Below are positions 34,076 to 46,252 of a stretch of 64,000 nucleotides of DNA, in pieces. The notes under the pieces were generated by a model. It saw nothing but the letters and a program-made list of their open reading frames with translations, did not search any database and was not told the DNA's origin. The DNA is from Pararhizobium polonicum. Its GTDB lineage: Bacteria; Pseudomonadota; Alphaproteobacteria; Rhizobiales; Rhizobiaceae. The stretch spans positions 123,920 to 187,919 of the forward strand of contig NZ_LGLV01000017.1 in assembly GCF_001687365.1 (NCBI RefSeq). The letters run 5' to 3'. Position numbers and translations under genes: made by a program. Numbering within the stretch: position 1 is the stretch's first letter; each line of letters starts with the position of its first letter.

Positions 34076-34690
34076 TTACACTGCCAGACCATAGGCCGAA
34101 AGATCGGCCTGAAGCGTCTGCGGATCGGTGAAATGCACGGCATGCCAGCCTGCCGCCCGCGCACCCTCGACATTGGGCATGCTGTCGTCGATGAACAGCG
34201 TTGCCGCCGGATCGAGGCCGAAGGATTTCGCGTGGGTCTGGTAGATCGCCACGTCCGGCTTGATCAGCCCGGCATCGCCCGAAACCGTCACGCCGCGCGG
34301 AAGAGTGAGGAACGGATAGAGTTTCTGGGCTTCCTTGAACGTGTCGGAGGCGAAATTGGTCAGCATGGTCACGTCGTAACCCTTGGCAATCAGGCCCTCC
34401 ATGATCGAGACGGATTCGACATAGGCGTGCGGCACCATCTCGTGCCAATGCTTGCGAAAGGCGCGGATGCTGTCTTCATGCGCCGGATGCTCGGCAATCA
34501 GCAGCTCTTCGGCCTCCTGCCAGCCGCGGCCGCGGTCCTGCTCGATGTTCCAGTCATGGGTGCAGACATTGGCGAAAAACCAGTTGCGCTCGGCATCGTC
34601 GGGAATGATCCGGGAAAAGGGGATATGCGGATCGTAATGGATCAGCACCCTGCCGATGTCGAAGACGATGTGGCGGATCTCGATGCTCAT
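34076..34690 (-). CDS. HAD family phosphatase (YihX-like)
   Basis: 204 aa. The nucleophile motif is VFDIGRVLI (Asp11), with Gly in place of the second Asp, as in the YihX-like DxGxV subgroup. Motif II is in MLTNFASDTF and motif IV in LFIDDSMPNVEGARAAGW. The substrate is unknown, but sugar or nucleotide phosphates are likely. Its neighbours mutY and ccrM keep this order in related genomes. Confidence 0.88.
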   Translation of the reverse strand: MSIEIRHIVFDIGRVLIHYDPHIPFSRIIPDDAERNWFFANVCTHDWNIEQDRGRGWQEAEELLIAEHPAHEDSIRAFRKHWHEMVPHAYVESVSIMEGLIAKGYDVTMLTNFASDTFKEAQKLYPFLTLPRGVTVSGDAGLIKPDVAIYQTHAKSFGLDPAATLFIDDSMPNVEGARAAGWHAVHFTDPQTLQADLSAYGLAV

Positions 34691-34701
34691 TCAGGTGTTC
34701 C

Positions 34702-35796
34702 TCAGTTCGTCCCGGCCTTGAAGGCGTGCGGTATAGCCTGGGCGATTGCTTTTTTCATGACGGTCGGCAGCGCCTGCGCCTCGAGAGAGGCAAGCGGTTC
34801 CCACCAGCCGTTTCCGCTTTTGTCGCGGATGGCGACATTCGCCCGGTAGACCGACAAGCGCAATTCAAAATGCGTAAAAACATGGGTGATCGTGCCGCAG
34901 GGCTCCCAGGCGGCGGCAAAAGGCTGGGCTTCGATAGTGTTGTCGCCATCGATGCGCGATGTCCATGCCGTCCCCGGCACCTCCGTCATGCCGCCGAGCA
35001 ATCCGGTTTCGGCCCGCTTGCGCAGATAGACCGCGCCATCCGGACCGCTGGCGACGAAGGCAGCGCCCACCCGCAGCGGCTTGTCCTTCTTTGCGGCCTT
35101 GCGCGGAAAGGTCTCCGGATCCGCCATCTTCAGTGCCAGACAGTCCGCATTGAGCGGACAGAGCGCGCAGGCCGGCCGTTTCGGCGTACAGATGGTCGCG
35201 CCGAGATCCATCATCCCCTGCGCAAAGTCGCCCGGCCGGTCCGCCGGCGTCATCCGCGCCACCAATGCCCGCATTTCAGGCTTGGCCGACGGCAGCGGCG
35301 TTTCAATGGCGTACAGCCGCGAAATCACCCGCTCGACATTGCCATCGAGCACCGCGCTCTGCCGGTTGAAGGCGATGGCCGAGACGGCGGCGGCGGTATA
35401 GTCGCCGATGCCCGGCAGCGCCTTCAAGCCTTCCTCGGTATCGGGAAACACGCCGCCATGATCGCGGGCGACGGCCTCGGCGCATTTCTTCAGGTTTCGC
35501 GCCCGGGCGTAGTAGCCAAGCCCGGCCCAGGCCTTCATCACCTCTTCGGTATCGGCCGATGCAAGGTCCGTGACCTTCGGCCAGAGCGTGAGGAACTTGT
35601 GGAAATAGGGTTTGACCGCCTGCACGGTGGTCTGTTGCAGCATCACTTCCGACAGCCAGATGTGATAGGGATCGGCGACCACGCCATCGCGTGCCATTGG
35701 CGGCGATATGCGCCAGGGCAGATCGCGATGATGCCGGTCGTACCAGGAGAGAAGCCGTCTGGCCGCGTCGGCCGCATTGTCAGTGTGCTGCATCAT
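34702..35796 (-). CDS. mutY: A/G-specific adenine glycosylase
   Basis: Removes adenine mispaired with 8-oxoguanine. 364 aa from the ATG at 35796 (a second follows at 35793). Helix-hairpin-helix LPGIGDYTAAAVSAIAFN with the catalytic Asp in VLDGNVERV; the [4Fe-4S] ligands follow the C-x6-C-x2-C-x5-C pattern CTPKRPACALCPLNADC; the C-terminal NUDIX-like domain (about 240-355) reads out 8-oxoG. An upstream TTG would extend the protein without matching the family. Divergent from the DUF721 gene. Confidence 0.95.
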   Translation of the reverse strand: MMQHTDNAADAARRLLSWYDRHHRDLPWRISPPMARDGVVADPYHIWLSEVMLQQTTVQAVKPYFHKFLTLWPKVTDLASADTEEVMKAWAGLGYYARARNLKKCAEAVARDHGGVFPDTEEGLKALPGIGDYTAAAVSAIAFNRQSAVLDGNVERVISRLYAIETPLPSAKPEMRALVARMTPADRPGDFAQGMMDLGATICTPKRPACALCPLNADCLALKMADPETFPRKAAKKDKPLRVGAAFVASGPDGAVYLRKRAETGLLGGMTEVPGTAWTSRIDGDNTIEAQPFAAAWEPCGTITHVFTHFELRLSVYRANVAIRDKSGNGWWEPLASLEAQALPTVMKKAIAQAIPHAFKAGTN

Positions 35797-35891
35797 TTGC
35801 CGGGAGGTTGGTTGCGCCCTATACTTGAAGGAGTAGCCGCCATCCTTCAAGGCGTAATCGAATCCTTGGCGTCAGAACCGGAAGCCTTCTG

Positions 35892-36398
35892 TTGAAACAA
35901 TCGCATACCCGCAAGGGCGGCCGCCAGATCAGCGAGATCGCCAACGGCCTGATTGATCCGGTGCTTGCCAAGCGCGCCGGTATCAACACGCTGTTGCTCG
36001 GTTCCTGGGACGAGATCGCCGGCGAGGACTTTGCCGATTGCACCCGGCCGGAAAAGATCGCCTGGCCGCGCCGCGCCTCGGAAATGGCGGGCGAGGGCGG
36101 CTATCAGCCCGGTGTGCTGACGATTGCCTGCGAGGGAGCGCGCGCCCTGTTCCTCACCCACGCGCAGGGCGAGCTGATCCAGCGGATCAACGGCTTTTTC
36201 GGTTTCCCGGCGATCAACCAGATGCGCATCGTCCAGAAGCCGGTTTCGCCGCCGCCCAAACCCTATCGCAAGCCGAAACCGTTGACCGGCGAGCGGGCGC
36301 GGCATCTGGAAACGATGGTCGGCGGCATCGAGAACGACGCGCTGAAGGCGGCGCTGACCCGCCTTGGCACGGCCGTGCTGTCGGCCCGCAAAAAGTGA
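35892..36398 (+). CDS. DUF721 family protein (DciA-like)
   Basis: 168 aa starting at TTG 35892. The N-terminal DUF721 domain has LLLGSWDEIAGEDFADCTRPEKI and VLTIACEGARALFLTHAQGELIQRI (segments shortened), followed by a Pro/Lys-rich linker (PPPKPYRKPKP) and a C-terminal helix. DUF721 includes DciA, which works with the replicative helicase DnaB; whether this one does is inference. First of a rightward set with the DsbA-like gene and smc. Confidence 0.85.
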   Translation: MKQSHTRKGGRQISEIANGLIDPVLAKRAGINTLLLGSWDEIAGEDFADCTRPEKIAWPRRASEMAGEGGYQPGVLTIACEGARALFLTHAQGELIQRINGFFGFPAINQMRIVQKPVSPPPKPYRKPKPLTGERARHLETMVGGIENDALKAALTRLGTAVLSARKK

Positions 36399-36521
36399 GT
36401 GGGAACACCGGCCGGTCACAATTGTTTGAACTTTGGTGTGCGACAGCCCCTTGTCGCCCCGCAGAAGGCAAGTTATCGAATTTTCGAGCGTTTCCGTTTA
36501 TCCCCTTACACAGGTGAAACC

Positions 36522-37406
36522 ATGTCCCTTTCTGAATTGAGCCCGTTCAAGCGCCTCCTGAGCGGCGTTGCCGTGGCCGCCATCGCCGTCACGCTCGCCG
36601 CCTGCAGCGACGAGAAGAAGGACGCGGCTGCCAATGCGCCCGCGACCGCGACGACGGACACCGCCACCAAGACCGAGATCAAGCCGGCCGAAGGCGGCTC
36701 GATGATGTCGTCCAGCACGGCGATGAAGCCGGTCGACGGCACGATGACCTCGTCGACTATGTCGTCGGCGGCCACGCCGGCAACCGCCACCGATGCCGGT
36801 CAGACGCAGGTGGCGCAGGCCGCAGCACCGGCAAAGATCGAGCTGCCGCAGTCGGAAGGCGAAGTCGATGTCGCCAAGCTGATGGCGCCGGGTCCGCTGC
36901 CGGAAATGGCGCTCGGCCAGGCCGATGCCAAGGTAACGATCGTCGAATACATGTCGATGACCTGCCCGCATTGCGCCCGCTTCCACAACGAGACCTTCGA
37001 CGCCATCAAGACGAAATATGTCGATAGCGGTCAGGTCCGCTTCGTCGTGCGCGAATTCCCGTTCGATCCGCGTGCCGCTGCCGCCTTCATGCTGGCGCGC
37101 TGCGCGCCGGAAGGCCAGTATTTCCCGATGGTCTCGATGCTGTTCAAGCAGCAGGAAACCTGGGCCGCCGCCCCGAACGGCCGCGACGCGCTGCTGCAGA
37201 TGTCGAAACTCGCCGGTTTTACACAGGAGAGCTTCGAGGCCTGCTTGACGAACCAGAAACTTCTGGATGATGTGCAGGCTACAATGCAGAAGGGCGAAAA
37301 GGATTTCGGCGTCAAGGCCACCCCGACCTTCTTCATCAATGGCAAGAAGTATTCCGGAGAAATGTCGGTTGACACCATGTCGGCCCTTATCGACACGATG
37401 CTCTGA
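36522..37406 (+). CDS. DsbA/thioredoxin-fold lipoprotein
   Basis: 294 aa. Lipoprotein signal with lipobox LAAC (Cys28), then a low-complexity Ala/Thr/Ser linker (30-105), then a thioredoxin-fold domain with the redox pair CPHC (Cys148, Cys151) and cis-Pro in KATPTFFINGKKY. This resembles the rhizobial DsbA/BdbD-like periplasmic oxidoreductases that lie just upstream of smc. It probably oxidises or isomerises periplasmic thiols while membrane-anchored. A strong terminator follows. Confidence 0.9.
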   Translation: MSLSELSPFKRLLSGVAVAAIAVTLAACSDEKKDAAANAPATATTDTATKTEIKPAEGGSMMSSSTAMKPVDGTMTSSTMSSAATPATATDAGQTQVAQAAAPAKIELPQSEGEVDVAKLMAPGPLPEMALGQADAKVTIVEYMSMTCPHCARFHNETFDAIKTKYVDSGQVRFVVREFPFDPRAAAAFMLARCAPEGQYFPMVSMLFKQQETWAAAPNGRDALLQMSKLAGFTQESFEACLTNQKLLDDVQATMQKGEKDFGVKATPTFFINGKKYSGEMSVDTMSALIDTML

Positions 37407-37433
37407 TCCCTCTCGTTTCGAGAAAACGACCGG

Positions 37434-37459
37434 CGGGCGCCTTTGTGCGCCCGTTTTTT
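37434..37459 (+). terminator. Intrinsic terminator after the DsbA-like gene
   Basis: Perfect 7-bp stem CGGGCGC / GCGCCCG with loop CTTTGT and six T. It abuts the palindromic repeat that precedes smc. Confidence 0.92.
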
Positions 37460-37462
37460 ATT

Positions 37463-37580
37463 ACCTCCCCCTTGAGGGGGGAGGTCGCGCGAATGCGCGG
37501 GTGGGGGTGACCCGTTGGATATCGCGAAAGGTCACCCCACCCCGGACCTTCGGTCCGACCCTCCCCCTCAAGGGGAGGGT
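37463..37580. repeat. Palindromic mosaic element abutting smc
   Basis: The ends ACCTCCCCCTTGAGG... (37463-37485) and ...CCTCAAGGGGAGGGT (37558-37580) are nearly perfect inverted copies, each a hairpin. Inside, a GGGTGGGGGTGACC block at about 37499-37512 is matched by GGTCACCCCACCCC at 37530-37543, and GGACCTTCGGTCC forms a further hairpin. It lies 6 bp before the smc ATG and its right end provides an AAGGGGAGGG purine run. Confidence 0.88.
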
Positions 37581-37586
37581 GGACAT

Positions 37587-40500
37587 ATGAAATTCACCAA
37601 GCTCCGTCTTCTCGGCTTCAAGTCCTTCGTCGAACCCTCCGAATTCGTCATCGAGCGCGGGCTGACCGGTGTTGTCGGGCCGAATGGCTGCGGCAAGTCC
37701 AATCTGGTCGAGGCGCTGCGCTGGGTGATGGGGGAGAATTCCTACAAGAACATGCGCGCGTCCGGCATGGACGACGTGATCTTTTCCGGCTCGGGCAATC
37801 GCCCGGCCCGCAACACGGCCGAAGTCGGCCTTTATCTCGACAATAGCGACCGCACCGCCGCCGCCTTCAATGATAGCGACGAAATCCAGGTGACGCGGCG
37901 GATCGAGCGGGAGAACGGCTCGGTCTACCGCATCAACGGCAAGGAAGCCCGCGCCAAGGACGTGCAGCTTTTGTTTGCCGACGCCTCGACCGGCGCGCGT
38001 TCGCCATCGATGGTGGGCCAGGGGCGGATCGGCGAGCTGATCGCGGCCAAGCCCCAGGCAAGACGCCAGCTGCTCGAAGAGGCCGCCGGCATTTCCGGCC
38101 TGCATTCGCGCCGCCACGAGGCCGAGCTGCGGCTGAAGGGCGCCGAAACCAATCTCGAGCGGCTGGAGGACGTTACCTCCCAGCTCGAAAGCCAGATCGA
38201 AAGCCTGAAGCGCCAGTCGCGTCAGGCCAACCGCTTCAAGATGCTGTCGGCCGATATCCGCCGCCATGAGGCGATGCTGCTGCATATCCGCTGGGTGCAG
38301 GCCAAGGAAGCCGAGGGCGAAGCCGACAGCCAGCTGAACCAGGCGACTTCGCTGGTGGCCGAGAAGGCGCAGGCCCAGATGGAGGCGGTAAAGGTGCAGG
38401 GCATTGCCAGCCTCAAACTGCCGGAACTGCGCGAAGGCGAGGCCCGCGCGGCGGCGGCCTTGCAAAGGCTGCAGATTGCCAAGTCGCAGCTGGAGGAAGA
38501 TGCTGGCCGGATTCTCCGCCGCCGTGACGAATTGCAGCGCCGCCTGTCGCAACTGGCCGAGGATATTGTTCGCGAAGAACGCCTGGTCGCCGACAATGCC
38601 GGTATTCTGGCGCGTCTGGACGAGGAGGAAAGCGAGCTTGCCGACCTCCTGGCCGAAGCCGGCGAGCGGGCGGAAGAGGCGCGCGAGCGGCTGGCCGATG
38701 TCAGTGACACACTGGCTGCGAGCGAACGGCAGCTCGGGCTATTGACTGCGGAACGTGCCGAGGCGCAGGCATCGCGCAACCAGCTCGAAAAGACCATCCG
38801 CGATCTCACCGAGCGGCAGGCGCGGCTTGCCAGGCAGCTCTCCGACCAGAACCGTGATCTCGGCGAGCTCGACCGGCAGATTGCGACGCTGCCCGATCCG
38901 CAGGAAAAGCGCGAAGAGGTCGAGGCGGTCGAGGTCGCGCTGGAAAATGCGGAAAACGCCGTCGCCGATATCGAAGAAGCGTTGAATGCCGCCCGTCTGG
39001 CCGAGGTCGCGGCGCGTCCGCCGGTCGATGCCGCCCGCGCCCGGCTGAACGGCATCGAGACCGAAGCCCGCACCATCCGCCGCATGCTGGATGCGTCCGC
39101 TGTGCAGGGCGCTGCCCCGCCGGTGGTTGACGACATGAAGGTCGATCGCGGTTTCGAGACAGCCTTGGGTGCAGCCCTTGGCGAGGATCTGGAGTCGCCG
39201 CTCGATCCGGCTGCGCCTGCCCATTGGCGCGTGCCCGGCGATGCATCCAGTGATCCGCAATTACCCGATGGCGCGGTGCCGCTGACGCAGCATGTGCGTG
39301 CGCCCAAAGCGCTCGATCGCGGCCTGCTGCAGATCGGCATTGTCGAGAATGACGCCACGGCGGAGCGGCTGTTGCCGCTGTTGAAGACCGGACAGCGGTT
39401 GGTCACCCGCGAGGGCGCCGTCTGGCGCTGGGATGGTCATGTGACGGGAGCGGATGCGCCAAGCGCCGCAGCACTCCGGCTTGAACAGAAGAACCGTCTT
39501 GCCGAATTGGAAGGCGAACTCGCTGACGCCCGCGATCAGCTGGCGGCGCGCGAAGCCGAGCTTGCCGCCGCTGCCGCGCGCATCCGTGCTGAGGACGAGC
39601 GACTAAGGCTGTCGCGCGAATCCCAGCGCATGGTGGTGCGCAAGCTGGCCGAAGCCCGCGAGGCGCTTGCCGCCGCCGAGCGCGCCTCCGGCGATCTCGT
39701 CCGCCGCCGCGCCGTACTGGCCGAAACCAGCAGCCAGCTTTCACTGCAGGTCGAGGAGATCGGCGAGCAGATGGAGAGCGGCCGCGATGCGCTGGAGGAT
39801 GCACCGGATCTTGGCCAGCTGGAGCAGACGCTCAACAGCCAGATGACCACCGTCGCCACCGACCGGGCGCTGGTGGCCGAAGCCCGCGCCATCAACGACG
39901 GCCTTGCCCGCGAAAACGAAGCCCGCGAGCGCCGTATCCGTGCCATCGCAGCGGAGCGCCAGACGTGGAATGCACGGGCAGCCAGCGCCCAGGAACATAT
40001 CGAAACCCTGCGCGAGCGCGAAAGCGAGGCGCGCGAGGAAGCCGAGGAACTGCTCGAAGCGCCGGACGAATTCGACGAGAAGCGCCGCGCCCTGATGAGC
40101 GAGCTGTCGAAAGCCGAAGAGGCGCGGCGGCAGGCGGCGGATGTGCTGGCCATTGCCGAAACACGCCAGCGCGACGCCGACCGGATCGCCGTCACGGCGC
40201 TGTCGGAACTGGCCGAGACGCGGGAAAAGCGCGGCCGGGCCGAGGAACGGCTTGTTTCCGCCCGGGAAAAGCGGCTCGAAGGGGAAGCCCGTATCCGCGA
40301 GGTGCTCAACTGTGCCCCGCATGAAGTCATGCGGCTCACTGGCCTTGCCGTCGATGCCGAGCTTCCGGATGTCCGCCAGATCGAGCGCGAGCTTGACCGG
40401 CTGAAGATCGAGCGCGAACGGCTGGGCGCCGTCAACCTGCGGGCCGAGGAGGAGCAGAAGGAGCTTTCCGACAGGCTGGATGGCATGCTGAAGGAGCGCG

Positions 40501-41048
40501 AGGACGTGATCGACGCGATCCGCAAGCTGCGCTCGGCAATCCAGAGCCTCAATCGCGAAGGCCGCGAACGGCTGCTGACCGCCTTCGATGTGGTCAACGC
40601 CCAGTTCCAGCGGCTTTTCACCCATCTGTTCGGCGGCGGTACGGCCGAGCTGCAGCTGATCGAGAGCGATGATCCGCTCGACGCCGGCCTCGAAATCCTC
40701 GCCCGTCCGCCCGGCAAGAAGCCGCAGACGATGACGCTCCTGTCCGGCGGCGAGCAGGCGCTGACGGCGATGGCGCTGATCTTCGCCGTCTTCCTCACCA
40801 ATCCCGCGCCGATCTGCGTGCTCGACGAAGTCGATGCACCGCTCGACGACCACAATGTCGAGCGCTACTGCAACCTGATGGACGAGATGGCGGCCTCCAC
40901 CGAGACCCGCTTCGTCATCATCACCCACAACCCCATCACCATGGCCCGCATGAACCGCCTGTTCGGCGTCACCATGGCCGAGCAGGGCGTCTCCCAGCTG
41001 GTTTCTGTCGATCTGCAGACGGCCGAGCAGCTGAGGGAGGCGGTTTAG
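37587..41048 (+). CDS. smc: Chromosome segregation ATPase Smc
   Basis: 1153 aa, the usual alphaproteobacterial length. Walker A GPNGCGKSNLVEALRW (near residues 31-46), long coiled coils (about 165-500 and 660-980), a hinge in between (roughly 505-655), then the ABC signature LLSGGEQALTAMAL and Walker B ICVLDEVDAPLDDHN at the end. It organises and segregates the chromosome with ScpA/ScpB. The start at 37587 is fixed by the match to MKFTKLRLLGFKSF, and its ribosome-binding site falls within a repeat element. Confidence 0.97.
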   Translation: MKFTKLRLLGFKSFVEPSEFVIERGLTGVVGPNGCGKSNLVEALRWVMGENSYKNMRASGMDDVIFSGSGNRPARNTAEVGLYLDNSDRTAAAFNDSDEIQVTRRIERENGSVYRINGKEARAKDVQLLFADASTGARSPSMVGQGRIGELIAAKPQARRQLLEEAAGISGLHSRRHEAELRLKGAETNLERLEDVTSQLESQIESLKRQSRQANRFKMLSADIRRHEAMLLHIRWVQAKEAEGEADSQLNQATSLVAEKAQAQMEAVKVQGIASLKLPELREGEARAAAALQRLQIAKSQLEEDAGRILRRRDELQRRLSQLAEDIVREERLVADNAGILARLDEEESELADLLAEAGERAEEARERLADVSDTLAASERQLGLLTAERAEAQASRNQLEKTIRDLTERQARLARQLSDQNRDLGELDRQIATLPDPQEKREEVEAVEVALENAENAVADIEEALNAARLAEVAARPPVDAARARLNGIETEARTIRRMLDASAVQGAAPPVVDDMKVDRGFETALGAALGEDLESPLDPAAPAHWRVPGDASSDPQLPDGAVPLTQHVRAPKALDRGLLQIGIVENDATAERLLPLLKTGQRLVTREGAVWRWDGHVTGADAPSAAALRLEQKNRLAELEGELADARDQLAAREAELAAAAARIRAEDERLRLSRESQRMVVRKLAEAREALAAAERASGDLVRRRAVLAETSSQLSLQVEEIGEQMESGRDALEDAPDLGQLEQTLNSQMTTVATDRALVAEARAINDGLARENEARERRIRAIAAERQTWNARAASAQEHIETLRERESEAREEAEELLEAPDEFDEKRRALMSELSKAEEARRQAADVLAIAETRQRDADRIAVTALSELAETREKRGRAEERLVSAREKRLEGEARIREVLNCAPHEVMRLTGLAVDAELPDVRQIERELDRLKIERERLGAVNLRAEEEQKELSDRLDGMLKEREDVIDAIRKLRSAIQSLNREGRERLLTAFDVVNAQFQRLFTHLFGGGTAELQLIESDDPLDAGLEILARPPGKKPQTMTLLSGGEQALTAMALIFAVFLTNPAPICVLDEVDAPLDDHNVERYCNLMDEMAASTETRFVIITHNPITMARMNRLFGVTMAEQGVSQLVSVDLQTAEQLREAV

Positions 41049-41167
41049 GTTCCGGGCCTCTTGATTTGAGACATAGCCGGCGGTCCGTCTTGCACGGTAT
41101 CTGGGCCCGGTAAGGGAATCTTTCCGATCTGCGCGCACACTCCTGGCAAGGCCTTGTCAAAGGGCGG

Positions 41168-42814
41168 ATGTCGGCTGCCGAGGGTAAGGGATTGACGGAT
41201 TTCACGGGCGCAGATGCCTTGCTGCTGCTGGAGGCGGTTTCCTTCGCATCGCTGTGCGTGAATGCGGACGGTGTCATCGTCTTTGCCAACGAGGCCGCGA
41301 TTGCGATGTCCGGCGCCGGTTCGACGATGGCCGGAACGCCGGTTTTGCGCCTCCTGCCGCAATGGCAGTCCCTGTCGATGACGACAACCAGATCCTTCCG
41401 CCGGGAAACCATGCTTGTGCGTAGCGATGGCGGCGCGATCCCGGTCGAGCTTTCCGTCGTGCGTCTTGGCAATGGCCGCATGGGTGTGGTGATCCGCGAC
41501 CTGATCGATGAAAAGGCACTGGAATCGATGCAGCTCGAGCTTGAGCGGCAGAATGAGGAGGCTTTGGCGGAAGCGGAAGCCGCCCAACGGCGCCTGGGCT
41601 TCATCATCGACATGCTGCCGCAGGCCGCCTGCGTCTTCGACGCCGAGGACCGCTATGTCCTGTGGAACGAGAAATATGCGGCACTCTATCCGGAGATCGC
41701 CGCGCATCTGCGGCCCGGCATCGCCTTCCGCGATATTCTGAAAATCAGCCTTGGCAGCGGTCAGACCACCGAGGCGGTGGATGATGCGGATGTGTGGCTG
41801 GAGGAACGGATGGCGCGGCATATGATGCCGGTCTCCCAGCACGAGCAGATGTTGCGTGACGGGCGCTGGCTGCGCCATGACGACCGTCGCACGCCCGACG
41901 GCGGCGCCATCGGCATGCGCATCGACATCACCGATCTGAAACGCCGGGAAGAGTCGTCCCGGCTTCTGTTCGACGCCAATCCGATGCCGATGATGGTCTG
42001 CGATGCGGCCACGCTCGACATTCTCGCGGTGAACCATGCGGCAGTCGCGCTGTATGGCCTTGCAGCCGGGGCGATGCTGGAGAAGCGCATCACCGATTTT
42101 CACGTCCCCGGCGAGAGCGAAAAGCTCGGCACCACGCTGCGCGGGCTTGAGGGAGATTGCGAGGCACGCACCGTCTGGCGCCAGACGACGGCCAGCGGCG
42201 GCGAACACCATGTGCTCATCTATGTCCGCATGCTGAACGAAGGACCATCCCGGCGGCTGCTTTTGACCATCGCCGATGTCAGCGATCGCATCCGCGCCGA
42301 GGCGCACGCCACCCATCTTGCCCATCACGATCCGCTGACGGGCTTGCCCAATCGCATGCAGTTTCGCCAGAGGCTCGAAGCCGCGCTGCAAACCGCCGCG
42401 CGCGATGGCGGGGAACTGGCGGTCCATTATCTCGATCTCGATGGCTTCAAGCCGGTCAACGATACCTTTGGCCATGCCGCCGGCGATATGCTCCTGAAGC
42501 AGGTTGCCGAACGGCTGAAATCGGTGCTGCGTGCCGGCGATCTGGTGGCAAGGCTCGGTGGCGATGAATTCGCCATTCTCCAGCATGCGTCGGCGGCAGG
42601 GGCCGCCGATATCGCCAACCGCTGCGTCCTTGCACTCGGGGAGCCCTTTGGCATCGCCAACCGCCAGATCGGCATCAGCGTCAGCATCGGTATCGCCGCT
42701 GCGCCCGAAAACGGCTTCGACCCCGACGAGCTGATGAGCGCCGCCGACACCGCCCTCTATCAGGCAAAGGCATCCGGAAAAAGCACATGGCGCCGAAGCC
42801 GCGCCGCTGCCTGA
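41168..42814 (+). CDS. Diguanylate cyclase with three PAS domains
   Basis: 548 aa, no membrane helix. PAS1 about 20-115, a predicted coiled coil at 112-145, PAS2 140-260, PAS3 265-375, GGDEF 380-545. The catalytic loop ARLGGDEFAI (GGDEF at 464-468) is intact, and the inhibitory I-site RAGD (455-458) is exactly five residues upstream, so it should be a feedback-inhibited cyclase. The stretch HDPLTGLPNRMQF opens the domain. AAAGGGCGG precedes the ATG. It lies between smc and ppdK. Confidence 0.92.
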   Translation: MSAAEGKGLTDFTGADALLLLEAVSFASLCVNADGVIVFANEAAIAMSGAGSTMAGTPVLRLLPQWQSLSMTTTRSFRRETMLVRSDGGAIPVELSVVRLGNGRMGVVIRDLIDEKALESMQLELERQNEEALAEAEAAQRRLGFIIDMLPQAACVFDAEDRYVLWNEKYAALYPEIAAHLRPGIAFRDILKISLGSGQTTEAVDDADVWLEERMARHMMPVSQHEQMLRDGRWLRHDDRRTPDGGAIGMRIDITDLKRREESSRLLFDANPMPMMVCDAATLDILAVNHAAVALYGLAAGAMLEKRITDFHVPGESEKLGTTLRGLEGDCEARTVWRQTTASGGEHHVLIYVRMLNEGPSRRLLLTIADVSDRIRAEAHATHLAHHDPLTGLPNRMQFRQRLEAALQTAARDGGELAVHYLDLDGFKPVNDTFGHAAGDMLLKQVAERLKSVLRAGDLVARLGGDEFAILQHASAAGAADIANRCVLALGEPFGIANRQIGISVSIGIAAAPENGFDPDELMSAADTALYQAKASGKSTWRRSRAAA

Positions 42815-42948
42815 CGGCTCGCTCCGATCATTGGGACAGGTTTTTCCTTGATTTTGTTGCAGTGCAGCAAAATTCTGCCGCCGATGCATTTTAAACCCGA
42901 AAGGGATACTGTACGCTTCGGTGGGAGCCGAATGGGTGGAGAATGAGC

Positions 42949-45615
<2,667 letters not shown>

Positions 45616-45642
45616 GGGAGGGTAAGTATAAAACGATCTAGG

Positions 45643-45975
45643 TTATTGCGATAGGGTGACGCTAACTAAGGTGCCGTCGTTCCAATTTGGCGTCAAAAAG
45701 CCTGCGGCTTCCGCATGACCAATGCAACCTTTATCCATGCGTGTTAAGATGCCGCCACGCCAGCGAATGAATATCGGCAGTTCGGAAGCATGCAAATAAG
45801 CGGCTATCCGGCACAATTGTTGTTCGAAATGCGATTGCCGGTCGCGATCGGGAGGAGAACTTTGCTTTCCCAACGGGGTAGTGATTGCATCTTTGGATTG
45901 GACGAAAACCTGGCTTCGCCTCCGACCATTCTGAGGTATCGGCTCAAACTCAAGGTTTACGGACTGATATGGCAT
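45643..45975 (-). CDS. Unrecognised 110-aa protein in the toxin position after a Phd antitoxin
   Basis: 110 aa, mostly hydrophilic, with no family I recognise. Visible features are QVFVQSKDAITTPLGK near the start, a central helix-like HFEQQLCRIAAYLHASELPIF and the ending FLTPNWNDGTLVSVTLSQ. The ATG at 45975 has AAGGAAA 6 bases upstream and lies 25 bp after the stop of the Phd-type antitoxin gene, so the two are probably co-transcribed. A PIN-type toxin is usual in this position; this protein has no PIN acidic motif. Function unknown; a role as toxin is a hypothesis from position. Confidence 0.6.
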   Translation of the reverse strand: MPYQSVNLEFEPIPQNGRRRSQVFVQSKDAITTPLGKQSSPPDRDRQSHFEQQLCRIAAYLHASELPIFIRWRGGILTRMDKGCIGHAEAAGFLTPNWNDGTLVSVTLSQ

Positions 45976-46000
45976 GGGAGTTTCCTTAGCTGCACCGTGC

Positions 46001-46252
46001 TCATCGACGTCCCTCGTTGCGATAGCTTTTCCATTCCGCCCAGTTGAAGCCGCCACGCTTGGTTTCCCTGGCAAGTGCCCGAATGCCCTCTGCCGCTGCG
46101 ATTGCGGCGGACCGGTCGCGTAGACCCGTCTCCTTGATGAGCCGCGCAACGGGTATTCCATGACGGGTGATCACAATTTCCTCACCATCCTCGACGTAGT
46201 CGAGAAGACTTCCCAATGTGTTCTTGGCCTCGAACGCTCCGACTTCGCGCAT
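46001..46252 (-). CDS. Phd/YefM-family antitoxin
   Basis: 83 aa. Standard Phd/YefM N-terminus: REVGAFEAKNTLGSLLDYVEDGEEIVIT(shortened) with RHGIPVARLIKE after it; the basic C-terminal tail would bind a toxin. The ATG at 46252 fits GGAG 6 bases upstream; ATG 46255 and TTG 46264 are also in frame. The end of the gene overlaps an ATGA that opens a 15-codon frame (MSTVQL...), resembling a VapC start that quickly stops, so the original toxin may have been lost. Upstream lies AT-rich sequence with AGCTT repeats (46271-46284), a possible operator. Confidence 0.83.
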   Translation of the reverse strand: MREVGAFEAKNTLGSLLDYVEDGEEIVITRHGIPVARLIKETGLRDRSAAIAAAEGIRALARETKRGGFNWAEWKSYRNEGRR

